NCBI GenBank assembly: GCA_047629355.1
Contig: JBLHWU010000103.1
Span: forward strand, 1-21,843
Source: CAYUNA01 sp047629355
GTDB taxonomy: Bacteria; Bacteroidota; Bacteroidia; Chitinophagales; Saprospiraceae
Direction of reading: 5' to 3'
Length of the DNA stretch: 21,843 nt
The position numbers and the translations under genes were made by a program. Position 1 is the stretch's first letter, and each line of letters opens with the position of its first letter. This document shows positions 7,605 through 15,818 of this stretch, in pieces. The notes below the pieces were generated by a model. It did not search any database. It was not told the origin of the DNA and worked only from the letters and a program-made list of their open reading frames with translations.

Positions 7605-8628
7605 AATCAAATAGTGAATCATATTGATTCGTATGCGCTGTTTCCCGAACTGCTTGCTTCGCCGGTCGATTCAAATCTAAGACATTTCGTTCACTATTCG
7701 CTTGTAGCAACAATTCTTGCTTCTCTTCTCCCAATATTTTTGAAATGCCTTCTTTTTCCCACTTCTCCAACATTTTCAATCCTTCTTCTTCAAAAATGCC
7801 GTTTTGCAAATCCACAGAATCCATAAAGTTGGAAGACATATCCATAAATTGCTCCATTTCGCCCACTTTTTGACTCACATCATCCGCAATTGCTTCGAGT
7901 GCCATATCAAACATATAGCGTTGGTCTTTGTTACCTGCGATAATGTTCATCGCTGATTTCATTGCACCATGAGACGCGTGAATTGCTTTACGTTCCTGTT
8001 CTTTGACCATTACTTGGTCTTTCACATCTTCCTTCAAAATTTCGGAATTCTCGTGCATTTTGGTCAATACCCGATACATGATTTCCATTTTTTTATACAA
8101 ATCTTCCAGCTTCATGTTTGACTCTTTCAAACGTCCCGCTTTCCGACTTTTCAAAATTACCATGTTGCGCTTATTCGCCTCTTTCGCCTTAGTTGCCAAG
8201 TTCAAATTGCTTTTAATCGACTTTTGATTGTTGACAATGACTTCCTTCAATTTGTGCATTTGTCCCCGCAATTTGGCAATTTGCTTGTTCATTTTACCCA
8301 AATTATTTTCCAAATCATCAATATATGATTTTAAAATACCAATCGGGTCAATTTGTACAAACATGCCCGTCACCCAACGCATCATGCTCTTGTACATATA
8401 GCCTACGAGGGCGCGTGTCTTCGGGTCAAGCACCATATAAATAATAGCGGCTAAGGCAATTAACATGACCGAAAGCCACAAAATAGATTTAGTCGCCGCT
8501 AACAATAATGGTAAAAAGCTCACCAATAAATATCCTCCTCCGAGGACTAATCCCCCTAAAAAAATTGCGCCCGTTATTCCTTCGGGTCTTTTCCAAAATG
8601 ACTTTGGCTTATAGTCGTTCATTTCCAT
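7603..8628 (-). CDS. PspA-like coiled-coil protein with two N-terminal membrane helices
   Basis: 341 residues. Residues 18-45 and 48-67 are hydrophobic and predict two transmembrane helices. From about 95 to 290 the protein is almost entirely helical and highly charged, with heptad-like spacing (ILKSYIDDLENNLGKMNKQI, then LRGQMHKLKEVI, LEDLYKKMEIMYRVL). The entry phrase DPIGILKSYIDDLENNL resembles the start of PspA/Vipp1 helices (DPxxxLxxxIxDMExxL). PspA-family proteins bind membranes and answer envelope damage; unlike typical PspA this one carries its own membrane helices. A flexible tail ends YDSLFD. A second Met at residue 3 is an alternative start. It lies between the small membrane protein gene and the SBP-OmpA gene on the same strand, suggesting a joint envelope role. 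The PspA relation is inferred from pattern, not from a search. Confidence 0.7.
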   Translation of the reverse strand: MEMNDYKPKSFWKRPEGITGAIFLGGLVLGGGYLLVSFLPLLLAATKSILWLSVMLIALAAIIYMVLDPKTRALVGYMYKSMMRWVTGMFVQIDPIGILKSYIDDLENNLGKMNKQIAKLRGQMHKLKEVIVNNQKSIKSNLNLATKAKEANKRNMVILKSRKAGRLKESNMKLEDLYKKMEIMYRVLTKMHENSEILKEDVKDQVMVKEQERKAIHASHGAMKSAMNIIAGNKDQRYMFDMALEAIADDVSQKVGEMEQFMDMSSNFMDSVDLQNGIFEEEGLKMLEKWEKEGISKILGEEKQELLLQANSERNVLDLNRPAKQAVRETAHTNQYDSLFD

Positions 8629-8700
8629 GTAAAAAGTTGTTAGTTGATTTTGTTATTGGTCGATTGAATTTAACGTAACAAAATTTTTGTAAGTTCTCTC

Positions 8701-9006
8701 GAAGGGGTGGGTTTTTGCTCACCACTTCGGTTTCGTTTGAAACATAAGGTACGAGGTGGGCTTAACCCACTAAGTACCACAGGACAAAATTAGTTTAAAT
8801 TCTTGTCAATTGTCTTATCCGCAAAGCCTATGAATAGGAATAACCCTGAATGCAATTCGGGGGCATTGAATGAAGCGTAACAATCCTGAAGGGATTGAAT
8901 AATGCTGATTTATATTCAATTCCTTCAGGGTTGCTGGCATTGTGAGATTTGGCACCACGGATTTTATCCGTGATTATTTATATTTAATCCTTTCAGGATT
9001 TTAGGG
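8701..9006. repeat. cluster of dispersed palindromic repeats
   Basis: This 411-base gap (8629-9040) has no gene. It holds GGTAC...GTACC with GTGGG/CCCAC inside (8748-8778), a CCCTGAAT-GCA-ATTCGGGG hairpin near 8843-8862, CAATCCTGAAGG... (8881-8901) pairing at 19 of 21 positions with 8913-8933, a perfect hairpin CACGGAT-TTT-ATCCGTG (8956-8972), and a further half copy TATTTAATCCTTTCAGGATT (8981-9000). Motifs of the form ATCCTGAAGGGATTGAAT are dispersed repeats in many Bacteroidota. They sit between the small membrane protein and the PspA-like gene. Confidence 0.65.
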
Positions 9007-9040
9007 GAATCGGTTAAAAACTTTGTGATAAAAGATTGAA

Positions 9041-9232
9041 TCATCTATTAATTTTAAAACCTGCTTTTAAAAACTTGTAAATGCCAAAAATGAGCACCAT
9101 GAAAATGATTAGCACGATAGCTAAACTGCGAAGATTCGCCGAAAACGAAAGAATCATTGGGAATTGAGCAAATATCAAATAACCCAAAATTCCCAAAATA
9201 AATACCAATCGAATGATAAAATTCCAATTCAT
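9041..9232 (-). CDS. small two-helix membrane protein
   Basis: 63 residues, dominated by two hydrophobic segments at about 4-21 (IIRLVFILGILGYLIFAQ) and 33-52 (LRSLAIVLIIFMVLIFGIY), with a basic C-terminal end (KAGFKINR). The arrangement fits a small inner-membrane protein with a short loop outside. It belongs to no family that can be named from sequence alone. It lies 60 bases after the coiled-coil gene on the same strand, so it is probably co-transcribed with it and may be a membrane partner of the module, comparable in size and place to small membrane partners in phage-shock systems; that parallel is inference. Its real coding status is supported by the clean hydrophobic pattern and position, not by homology. 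Confidence 0.6.
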   Translation of the reverse strand: MNWNFIIRLVFILGILGYLIFAQFPMILSFSANLRSLAIVLIIFMVLIFGIYKFLKAGFKINR

Positions 9233-9261
9233 CTTTCTTCTATTTTATTAACCACAAATCT

Positions 9262-9290
9262 CCGTCCACCGTATGCCGTCCACCGTTTAC
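9262..9290. repeat. heptameric tandem repeat (CCGTNNN)
   Basis: CCGTCCACCGT occurs at 9262-9272 and 9276-9286; the stretch reads as four seven-base units CCGTCCA, CCGTATG, CCGTCCA, CCGTTTA. It lies directly after the stop region of the coiled-coil gene and before the small membrane gene. Heptameric short tandem repeats are recurrent in intergenic DNA of some bacteria. Confidence 0.55.
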
Positions 9291-9292
9291 GG

Positions 9293-9982
9293 TCACTTAA
9301 GATACTCCTTCATATTCCCCACATCTGAGTGAATTTGCGCTACTAATTTATTAAAAGAAGCAATAAAATTATTCTTCGTCGTTTCCACTTTTGCACTTGA
9401 CGTACTGATTTCACCTTTCAATTTATCAATTTCCTGCTGATGCTGTGTAATTTCTTCCGTCAATCGCTTAATTTGTTCCGCTTTTTCTTGAATCACCGAA
9501 TCCAACTGCTGAATTTGTCCTTTTTTATTGCCAATTTGTCCTTCGATTTGATTGGCAAGGGCTTTTTCAAACTTATTTTCTTCCTGCTTTAACACATTAA
9601 TATAGTGTGTCGCCGAATCAATTAGTTTTTGTGGCGTCGCGCCCATCGTTTGCGCCATTGCGAAAGCCGATTGGAATTTCGTTTTTTCATCCATCGGCAT
9701 CTTCGCCAACGAACTCAACGATTGTTTGTATTCCAAATAATCGAAGCCTTCCATGTTCGCTTTTTCCATCGCCCCCAATAGGACGTCCACAAATTTCGAG
9801 GTCACTTTACCGGCTTGTCCAGCGGTAGATTGCTCAATTACAGGATTGTTTTTAGAGGGAACAATGGGTCTAGTACGCGATGTTTGCTCTTTCGTAGCTC
9901 CTTTTTGAGCATTTTTTACCAAGGTTGCGTCTTCAACAACAAAAACAGATTTGATATTTTTCCACAAATTTTGACTTGCCAT
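9293..9982 (-). CDS. conserved-looking coiled-coil protein of the envelope module
   Basis: 229 residues, no signal peptide and no membrane helix, so predicted cytoplasmic. Residues 1-55 are low in structure. Residues 56-130 form a compact helical domain with alternating hydrophobics (KFVDVLLGAMEKANMEGF, then SAFAMAQTMGATPQKLI). Residues 132-203 form a long charged coiled coil (QIQQLDSVIQEKAEQIKRL, EEITQHQQEIDKLKGEI). The end, ASFNKLVAQIHSDVGNMKEYL, is again amphipathic. I do not recognise the family. It is the first gene of the same-strand set that continues with a small membrane protein, a PspA-like protein and the SBP-OmpA fusion. A plausible role is a soluble partner of the PspA-like protein through coiled-coil contact; this is inference from shared architecture and position. 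Confidence 0.75.
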   Translation of the reverse strand: MASQNLWKNIKSVFVVEDATLVKNAQKGATKEQTSRTRPIVPSKNNPVIEQSTAGQAGKVTSKFVDVLLGAMEKANMEGFDYLEYKQSLSSLAKMPMDEKTKFQSAFAMAQTMGATPQKLIDSATHYINVLKQEENKFEKALANQIEGQIGNKKGQIQQLDSVIQEKAEQIKRLTEEITQHQQEIDKLKGEISTSSAKVETTKNNFIASFNKLVAQIHSDVGNMKEYLK

Positions 9983-10027
9983 GTAGTATGTCTTAATAAG
10001 TTGTGTTGATGTGTTAAAGTTTTTAGG

Positions 10028-10062
10028 TGTTAATCTATTTCGGAAATAGACGGAGATTAACA
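10028..10062. promoter_or_regulatory. nested palindrome upstream of coiled-coil gene
   Basis: TGTTAATCT (10028-10036) pairs with AGATTAACA (10054-10062), and an inner CTATTTC/GAAATAG pair lies just inside. It is 46 bases before the start of the first gene of the minus-strand module, a likely leader or operator position. No matching regulator family is assigned. Confidence 0.4.
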
Positions 10063-10388
10063 GATAAAGACCTCAATACATAAACACGTTTTTAATATAA
10101 AGGACGAAGAAAGGATTTAGTTCGCCGCATTTTCAAAACCGTCGATAAACGGTAGGGAAATTTCTACAAAGTAAGAAAAAAAGGATGGATTTTACAAAAA
10201 GAATGTTGGAAAGTCTTCCGCTTTGTTGAATTGTCGGGAAGAATAGAGGCGTTGCTTCCGTTTTTGGACAGTTTTTATGTTATTTTTGCCAAAAAAAATA
10301 ACTGATGTTTCCTTCGTGCAATTTTTAAACGATTAAAATGCGGAACAAATAAATCTCAACTTTTTCCAAAATCTCGTCGTGTTCCTGT

Positions 10389-10444
10389 GGGATTTTCAAG
10401 GGGAAAGAAATTTTTTAAAAAATTTCTTTCCCCTTGAAAATCCC
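10389..10444. repeat. perfect 56-base palindrome (28-bp arms, no loop)
   Basis: The left arm begins GGGATTTTCAAGGGG and ends in six T; the right arm 10417-10444 is its exact reverse complement. It lies in the 542-base gap between divergent genes (9982 minus and 10525 plus). The left arm pattern TTTnAGGGRnAARA and its upstream flank (TCTCGT...TTCC.TGGG) resemble copy C at 15664-15792, but the GC-hairpin and third hairpin are not clearly preserved. Apart from this and the palindrome at 10028, the gap shows no gene. Confidence 0.75.
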
Positions 10445-10524
10445 TTCGCGGCGGCTTGGTTTAACTAATATTGAGAAAGATTTCGCAGCGACATCTGTAA
10501 CATCAATTTTAAGCTAATTTAAAT

Positions 10525-11241
10525 ATGAAAACTTTCGACGTTACCATTCCTGTATTAAATGAAGAGGCTACGCTGGCGCAAAATGTCCTGATTTTGCATG
10601 AATTTTTGTGGAAGCATTATCCAAATAAAAATCAGTGGAAAATCGTGATTGCGGACAATGGGTCAACCGACCGAACCCTCGAAATTGCCTTGAAATTATC
10701 ACAACAAAAACCAGAAATTATGGTGGTTGATGTTCCTCGTCGTGGCGTTGGTTTGGCATTGAAGACTTCCTGGGGACAGTCAACAGCAGATATTGTGGGC
10801 TATATGGATTTGGACTTGGCGACCGATTTGCCCCATTTTTTGGAGGCTTACGAAAAGATTGCTAAGGAGGATTTTGACTTGGTCTATGCATCGCGTTTGC
10901 ACGCAAAATCTAAAGTAATTAATCGCCCTTTCAAACGGGAAGTCAGTTCGCGAGTATTTAATTTCATGCTCAAAAAGTATTTAAATGTCAATTTTTCAGA
11001 CGGCATGTGTGGTTTTAAATGGCTGAAACGAGAATGGTATCCAAAATTATACGCGGCGGGTGCAGATAACGATGGCTGGTTTTTTTCTACAGAATTGTTG
11101 ACAACTGCGGAATGGTTAGGTGCAAAAACTTACGAATTGCCGGTACAATGGACGGATGATGTGAGCAGTAGTAGAGTAGAAATATTGCCGCTGGCGAAGC
11201 GGTATATTGCCGCGATGAAAGAGTTAAAAAAGAAAAAATAA
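10525..11241 (+). CDS. glycosyltransferase family 2 (dolichol-phosphate-mannose-synthase-like)
   Basis: 238 residues forming a single GT-A domain. It opens with DVTIPVLNEEATL (5-17), followed by IVIADNGSTDRTLEIA (40-55), the nucleotide-sugar site. The metal-binding DXD motif is D95-L-D97 (YMDLDLATDL). The conserved RGVGLALK (73-80) and the acceptor-side phrase SDGMCGFKWLKR follow, and then FSTELL. This is the pattern of polyprenyl-phosphate sugar transferases such as DPM/GtrB types, but no C-terminal membrane helices are present, so it is a soluble or peripheral enzyme that probably makes a lipid-linked sugar at the inner membrane. The sugar cannot be told. The aldo/keto reductase gene starts 33 bases downstream, so the two are probably one transcript, though no pathway link is evident. 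Confidence 0.88.
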   Translation: MKTFDVTIPVLNEEATLAQNVLILHEFLWKHYPNKNQWKIVIADNGSTDRTLEIALKLSQQKPEIMVVDVPRRGVGLALKTSWGQSTADIVGYMDLDLATDLPHFLEAYEKIAKEDFDLVYASRLHAKSKVINRPFKREVSSRVFNFMLKKYLNVNFSDGMCGFKWLKREWYPKLYAAGADNDGWFFSTELLTTAEWLGAKTYELPVQWTDDVSSSRVEILPLAKRYIAAMKELKKKK

Positions 11242-11274
11242 GTTTGAATGCTTAATTTTTTAATGTAAATAACA

Positions 11275-12189
11275 ATGCAATTGCAGTACAAAATAATTTC
11301 TCCTATCCTTGGTACAGCCATGTGGGGCTGGACGACGCCTAAAGCAGTAGCTTTTGAGTTACTCGATAAATTTTACGAACGTGGGTTTCGAGAAGTGGAT
11401 GGTGCGACGAATTATCCCATTAATAAAAACGCGAGTGATTGGCGAGCGGCTGAAAAAATATTGCTCGAATGGATAACTGCGCACGGGGTTGATGATTTGA
11501 AAATTATGATGAAAGTTGGTAGTTTGAATAATATGAAAACGCCTGACCACAATTTAACCAAATCGTTCCTATTGATGAATTTTGAAGAGTATCATTCTAT
11601 GTTTGGCAACAACTTGAGGACTTGGATGATTCATTGGGACAATCGAGCGGATAAAAGTGCCATTTTAGAAACTTTTGAAATGTTACAAATCGCTGTAAAT
11701 CAGGGGTTTAATGTTGGTTTTTCAGGTGTAAAAAATCCAGAAATTTACGCGGACTTAAATAGAGAATTTAACTTTGATTTTCGCATTCAAATTAAGCACA
11801 ATCTGCTGCATTCTGACTATGAAAAATACGAAGCTTTTCATGGGAAACGAAGGTTTATTACCTATGGTATCAACGCAGGTGGCATCAAATTAGACTCACA
11901 AAATTATCATCAAAATAGCTCTCTCAAAGCGCGGGCAGCAGACTGGAACCCACCGATGCCAATTTTGCAAAAAGCACAGGAAGCTATCAATCTTGCCAAT
12001 CAAAATACGGCTCGCCCTTCCTTGTCTACATTCAATGAATTGGGAATGATTTATGCCTTTTATCATGCCGATATTGCTGGGATTTTATTAGGGACTTCGC
12101 GGTTGGAACAGTTGACTGGAAGCCTTGATTTTATGCAGCAAATGCAAGAATACGATTATAGTGAGATTTTTGAAAAATTGAGGAAATAA
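11275..12189 (+). CDS. aldo/keto reductase
   Basis: NAD(P)H-dependent oxidoreductase of the aldo/keto reductase (beta/alpha)8 barrel, 304 residues, cytoplasmic. The catalytic tetrad is visible: D42 (EVDGATNY), Y47, K80 (MMKVGS) and H120 (WMIHWD). The N-terminal strand LGTAMWGWT is the usual AKR opening, SGVKNPEI corresponds to the GVSN-type loop, and near the end GILLGTSRLEQL matches the cofactor-binding GxxxxxxL phrase. The substrate is unknown. Some sequence around Y47 (NYPIN) differs from the common YGxSE, suggesting a divergent subfamily. It follows the glycosyltransferase with 33 bases between and is followed by a nested stem-loop at 12209-12293. Confidence 0.87.
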   Translation: MQLQYKIISPILGTAMWGWTTPKAVAFELLDKFYERGFREVDGATNYPINKNASDWRAAEKILLEWITAHGVDDLKIMMKVGSLNNMKTPDHNLTKSFLLMNFEEYHSMFGNNLRTWMIHWDNRADKSAILETFEMLQIAVNQGFNVGFSGVKNPEIYADLNREFNFDFRIQIKHNLLHSDYEKYEAFHGKRRFITYGINAGGIKLDSQNYHQNSSLKARAADWNPPMPILQKAQEAINLANQNTARPSLSTFNELGMIYAFYHADIAGILLGTSRLEQLTGSLDFMQQMQEYDYSEIFEKLRK

Positions 12190-12208
12190 TCGATTTCTGT
12201 TGGAAAAA

Positions 12209-12293
12209 GTAATATTTTTCACATAAAAGGGGCATTTTTTATCATTAGTGACTTTTTAGACTAAAAAGGAATGATTTTTGTCCCTAAATTACT
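12209..12293 (+). terminator. nested stem-loop after aldo/keto reductase gene
   Basis: An outer stem AGTAATATTT (12209-12218) faces AAATTACT (12286-12293); inside, GGGGCA (12229-12234) faces TGTCCC (12279-12284), ATCATT faces AATGAT, and CTTTTTAG meets CTAAAAAG at the apex. It begins 20 bases after the stop codon. It may serve as a transcription end and may be a short member of the AGTAA/TTACT hairpin set; the second idea is tentative. Confidence 0.5.
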
Positions 12294-12688
12294 CATAATC
12301 TAATGTTATTATTTATATCATTTAATGACTTATTCGAGAAGCTTTTAAATCTTTTAATCATTTTTTCTGAAATAATTCCCTCCATTTTTTATTAGAAATG
12401 ATGAAAGAATAAATTGACATTTTTTGTTATCTTTTTTGTCCTTATTTTTTACTTTGAAATTGCTTATTATATGAACATTAATCGCACTTTCAACGCAAAA
12501 ACTAAGACCAAAAGAAATTACCCAGAAATGTCAATTTATTTTTTCTCATTTCTTAAAGATGTATCCATTTTTTTCATCTTTAGTATTCCTCCCAATTTTA
12601 CAGATTGATTTCTTGATTTGGCTATCCTTGTTCTAAGTATAGAGATTATTACCTCCCAACTGGTTTTACTCATTACAATTTTTTACGG
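12294..12688. other. AT-rich intergenic stretch without a clear gene
   Basis: Very AT-rich with many T-runs. A 64-codon frame at 12414-12608 has phenylalanine-rich low-complexity content and no motif, and is judged accidental. TATCCTTG at 12623-12630 is one base off the -7 consensus and could serve the following gene, but its upstream TTG spacing is short. Confidence 0.45.
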
Positions 12689-15562
12689 ATGAATTCTACA
12701 CAAAAAATTACTTTAGGTACTTGCCTAATCATCATTGGATATTTTTCGATTAATTGCTACAATGAAAGGATGGGTATTGAAAATAGTTATCCTGCGCCTA
12801 CCGAATTGACCAAGGTTCGGGAAGGTCAAGTTGAAGGACAAACGGAAGGAAATCCACGGGAGGAATGGCAAGAAATGATGCACCGAACAGCACCCAATAC
12901 GGATTGGCGGTCGATTGAAAAAGAGAATATGTTGGCGACTTATCGACACCGAAAAGAATTGACATCTCAAGTTAGTAATCGAATCGTAGAATCATTGGCA
13001 GACGGAAATGTAACGGGCGAATGGTCAGAGAAAGGGAGCAAAAATCAGGCTGGAAACCTGACAGCTGTTGATTTTGATTCGGTAACAGATGAAGTATTTG
13101 CCATCGCTCCGGGTGGAACAATTTGGAAAAGTGATTTAGTAACGTCTAATTGGATAACACTTAATGATGATTTACTGTTTGATTCAAAAATCTTACAAAT
13201 AACTTATGTTGGTGCTAACCGTCGAATTATTTCTGCGATTGGCAAAGACATTTATTATTCGGATAATGATGGGATAAATTGGACGGCTGCTGGCGGAATT
13301 AGCTATGATCAAGCCTGGGGAAATCCGGTTAAAATAATGAAAGTTAATGATGCTAATAATACCATTTTTTATTTGGTAAAAACATGGGACAATACCGCTT
13401 GGCAAGGACAGATTTGGCTTTACGCTTCTATCGATAACGGAACTAATTTTTCTAAAATTCACACTTTTACCCATAGCAATGAAAATAATATAGATTTTTG
13501 GACACCCTTTAATAATAGCACCGCTTTCTTGTTAGACCAAGATTCTCAGCTGTATCATTTCAATGCTTTGGGGCTTACTTTGCTGCAAGCTACTTCGTTA
13601 ACGAGCAATACTTGGCGACGATTAACGGGAAGTGAAGCAAGTGGTTCACTGGTTTTATATGTGATGCTTAATAAAAAAGATATCTATAAATCAAGCAATA
13701 ATGGGGTCTCCTGGGCATTGACGGGAAGTACTAATAAAAGTGCTTGGGATGTTGGGATTGAAGCGTCTCCTTGGAATTCCGATAATATTTTCGCGGGAGA
13801 AGTTGATCTTTCTCGCTCTGCCAATGGTGGCACAACGTGGACTGCTGTCAATTATTGGTATCAATATTATTCAAATATTGACCGACTTCATGCAGATATT
13901 ATTACGATGGGCATGTATGAAAAATCGGATGGAACTCCTTTTATATTGGTAGGAAATCACGGTGGTTTGCATGTTTCTTATGATGAATTGCAGAATACCG
14001 AAAATATTTCAAAATTAAATCTGAACAATGCTGAATATTACGATGTGCGGACGGACCCGAATAATTCCAGCTACATCTATGCAGGCTCGCAAGACCAAGG
14101 TTGGCAAAGAACTAGTAATGGAAATATTCCTGGAGCTAGCAGTTTTACTCAGGTCATTTCGGGCGATTATGGACATCTTTGTTTGACCAATAATGGGCAG
14201 AGTTTGTGGACCGTTTATCCTTTTGGGAATATTAATTTTTATGAAAATGCACAGACAGGATATAGCAATGCTCTAGTAAATTTGGATGGAACGGATTATC
14301 CAGTGAGCAATTGGATTTGGCCAACGGCTGAAACTTACAACACTGCGTCTAATGATATTTACGTGGCTGGCGGTGATATTAACGGAGGGGCAGGAGCACA
14401 TTTAATCACCTTGTCGGCAGTAGAATCATCTGGTGGCAGTTGGTCGATTAGCAAAAGCCAATTTGCTTATGATTTTAAAGTCAATTCTACGACAGGAACT
14501 GGAACTATATCTTCAATTGAACCTTCTTATATTGATTCAAATCGTATTTATGTAGGCATGTCAGATGGTTCTTTTTTTTATACAAACGATGGCGGTACAA
14601 GTTGGTCTAAATCGGCGAATATCGTACCTGGTCAGTTTTATCTATACGGGGCGAGTATTTATGCTTCCAAATTTGATGCTGATTTGGTCTGGATGGCAGG
14701 CAGTGGCTACAACAATTCGTCAGTTTATAAATCAACAGATGGTGGTCAAACTTTCACCGCAATGGCAACCGGATTACCGAATACTTTAGTGCATGAAATC
14801 ACTGCCAATACTGATGAAACCTTGCTATTTGCAGCCGCAGAATCTGGCGCATATGTGTACGTAGCAGCACAAGACACTTGGTACGATTTGATGGGCGTAT
14901 CTGCTCCGCAACAGAAATATTATTCCGTAGAATATGTCAATAGTAACAATTTGGTTCGATATGGTACGTATGGTCGGGGCATCTGGGATTTTTCAATTGC
15001 AGCACAGCCCGTTTTGCCAGTAGAGTGGTTATCTTTTGATGCAGAGGTAATTGATAATGAGCGTATTGTATTAAATTGGGCAACGGCCTCTGAATTTGAA
15101 AATGACTATTTTTCTATTCAAAGAAGTGTGGATGGAAAGTCTTTTGAAACCATTGAAGAAGTAGCGTCTTTGGGAGAAGCTGCGGTAGAACAGGGCTATG
15201 AACTTACGGATCAATTTCCACTTTTAGGAAACAATTATTATCGTTTAAAGCAAGTCGATAGAAATGGTGAATTTGAATATTCTGAAATAGAATTAGGCGT
15301 TATCACAGGTGACCAACCGACGGTGGCTATTTATCCAAACCCAGTAGCAAGCGGGGAACATTTGCAAGTAAAAATTTCTAAACAAGGCGTTTATAACTAT
15401 TCCATTTTTAGTTCAAATGGTCAAAAAATAAAATCTGCGTCCATCGAAGAAAATGGGGAAATTGAAATATCAGAAATGCCTGCGGGTAGTTATTTCTATC
15501 AAATAAATACGAAAAAGAATGACGCTCAATTTAGTGGAAAATTAATGGTTTCGCCAAAATAA
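12689..15562 (+). CDS. large secreted BNR/Asp-box protein with T9SS type A sorting domain
   Basis: 957 residues. Residues 5-23 are a hydrophobic signal segment; a Cys at 23 follows but the local sequence is not a clean lipobox. Residues 110-765 form a beta-propeller region of the sortilin/BNR sialidase-like type with six Asp-boxes SxDxGxTW: near S191, S247, S335, S377, T632 and S682. Residues 770-870 form a fibronectin-like strand domain usual before the signal (PVEWLSFDAEV, FENDYFSIQRS, NNYYRLKQVD). The last ~80 residues (AIYPNPVASGEHLQV, SSNGQKI, MPAGSYFYQI, GKLMV) are the type A T9SS sorting domain, so the protein is exported and attached to or released from the surface. Glycosidase activity cannot be claimed, since Asp-boxes are structural. 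It stands alone as a transcription unit, followed by repeats. Confidence 0.92.
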   Translation: MNSTQKITLGTCLIIIGYFSINCYNERMGIENSYPAPTELTKVREGQVEGQTEGNPREEWQEMMHRTAPNTDWRSIEKENMLATYRHRKELTSQVSNRIVESLADGNVTGEWSEKGSKNQAGNLTAVDFDSVTDEVFAIAPGGTIWKSDLVTSNWITLNDDLLFDSKILQITYVGANRRIISAIGKDIYYSDNDGINWTAAGGISYDQAWGNPVKIMKVNDANNTIFYLVKTWDNTAWQGQIWLYASIDNGTNFSKIHTFTHSNENNIDFWTPFNNSTAFLLDQDSQLYHFNALGLTLLQATSLTSNTWRRLTGSEASGSLVLYVMLNKKDIYKSSNNGVSWALTGSTNKSAWDVGIEASPWNSDNIFAGEVDLSRSANGGTTWTAVNYWYQYYSNIDRLHADIITMGMYEKSDGTPFILVGNHGGLHVSYDELQNTENISKLNLNNAEYYDVRTDPNNSSYIYAGSQDQGWQRTSNGNIPGASSFTQVISGDYGHLCLTNNGQSLWTVYPFGNINFYENAQTGYSNALVNLDGTDYPVSNWIWPTAETYNTASNDIYVAGGDINGGAGAHLITLSAVESSGGSWSISKSQFAYDFKVNSTTGTGTISSIEPSYIDSNRIYVGMSDGSFFYTNDGGTSWSKSANIVPGQFYLYGASIYASKFDADLVWMAGSGYNNSSVYKSTDGGQTFTAMATGLPNTLVHEITANTDETLLFAAAESGAYVYVAAQDTWYDLMGVSAPQQKYYSVEYVNSNNLVRYGTYGRGIWDFSIAAQPVLPVEWLSFDAEVIDNERIVLNWATASEFENDYFSIQRSVDGKSFETIEEVASLGEAAVEQGYELTDQFPLLGNNYYRLKQVDRNGEFEYSEIELGVITGDQPTVAIYPNPVASGEHLQVKISKQGVYNYSIFSSNGQKIKSASIEENGEIEISEMPAGSYFYQINTKKNDAQFSGKLMVSPK

Positions 15563-15663
15563 AGGAAGGCGAAATAAATAAAGTTAGATTCTTGAGAGAG
15601 CGGTTTTGTTCTTCCTTTTTGCTTTGAAAGTGCTAATGTAAGTCTCGTTGCATTTTTCCATGG

Positions 15664-15792
15664 GGATTTTAAGGGATAAGAACGGTTTGTACAAACCGTT
15701 CTTATCCCTTAAAAAGCACACCCGCATTGCCGCAGGCAATGCACACTGTATGTTTTGAAGCTCGAAAATCTTACAGTTTTTTCCGCTTCTCC
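15664..15792 (+). repeat. three-hairpin dispersed repeat, copy C
   Basis: Hairpin 1: perfect 24-bp arms at 15667-15690 and 15691-15714. Hairpin 2: GCATTGCC (15724-15731) and GGCAATGC (15735-15742) around GCA. Hairpin 3: starts TTGAAGCTCGAAAATC (15755-15770), with a partly decayed right arm. It lies about 100 bases after the stop of the T9SS type A gene. Relative to copies A and D, both stems carry compensating base changes. Confidence 0.8.
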
Positions 15793-15818
15793 TATTTAAA
15801 ACAAAATTCCTTTACAGT

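Noticed and set aside
12414..12608. 64-codon frame on the plus strand
   Set aside because: Phenylalanine-rich low-complexity product in very AT-rich DNA, no motif, no convincing promoter or neighbour link.
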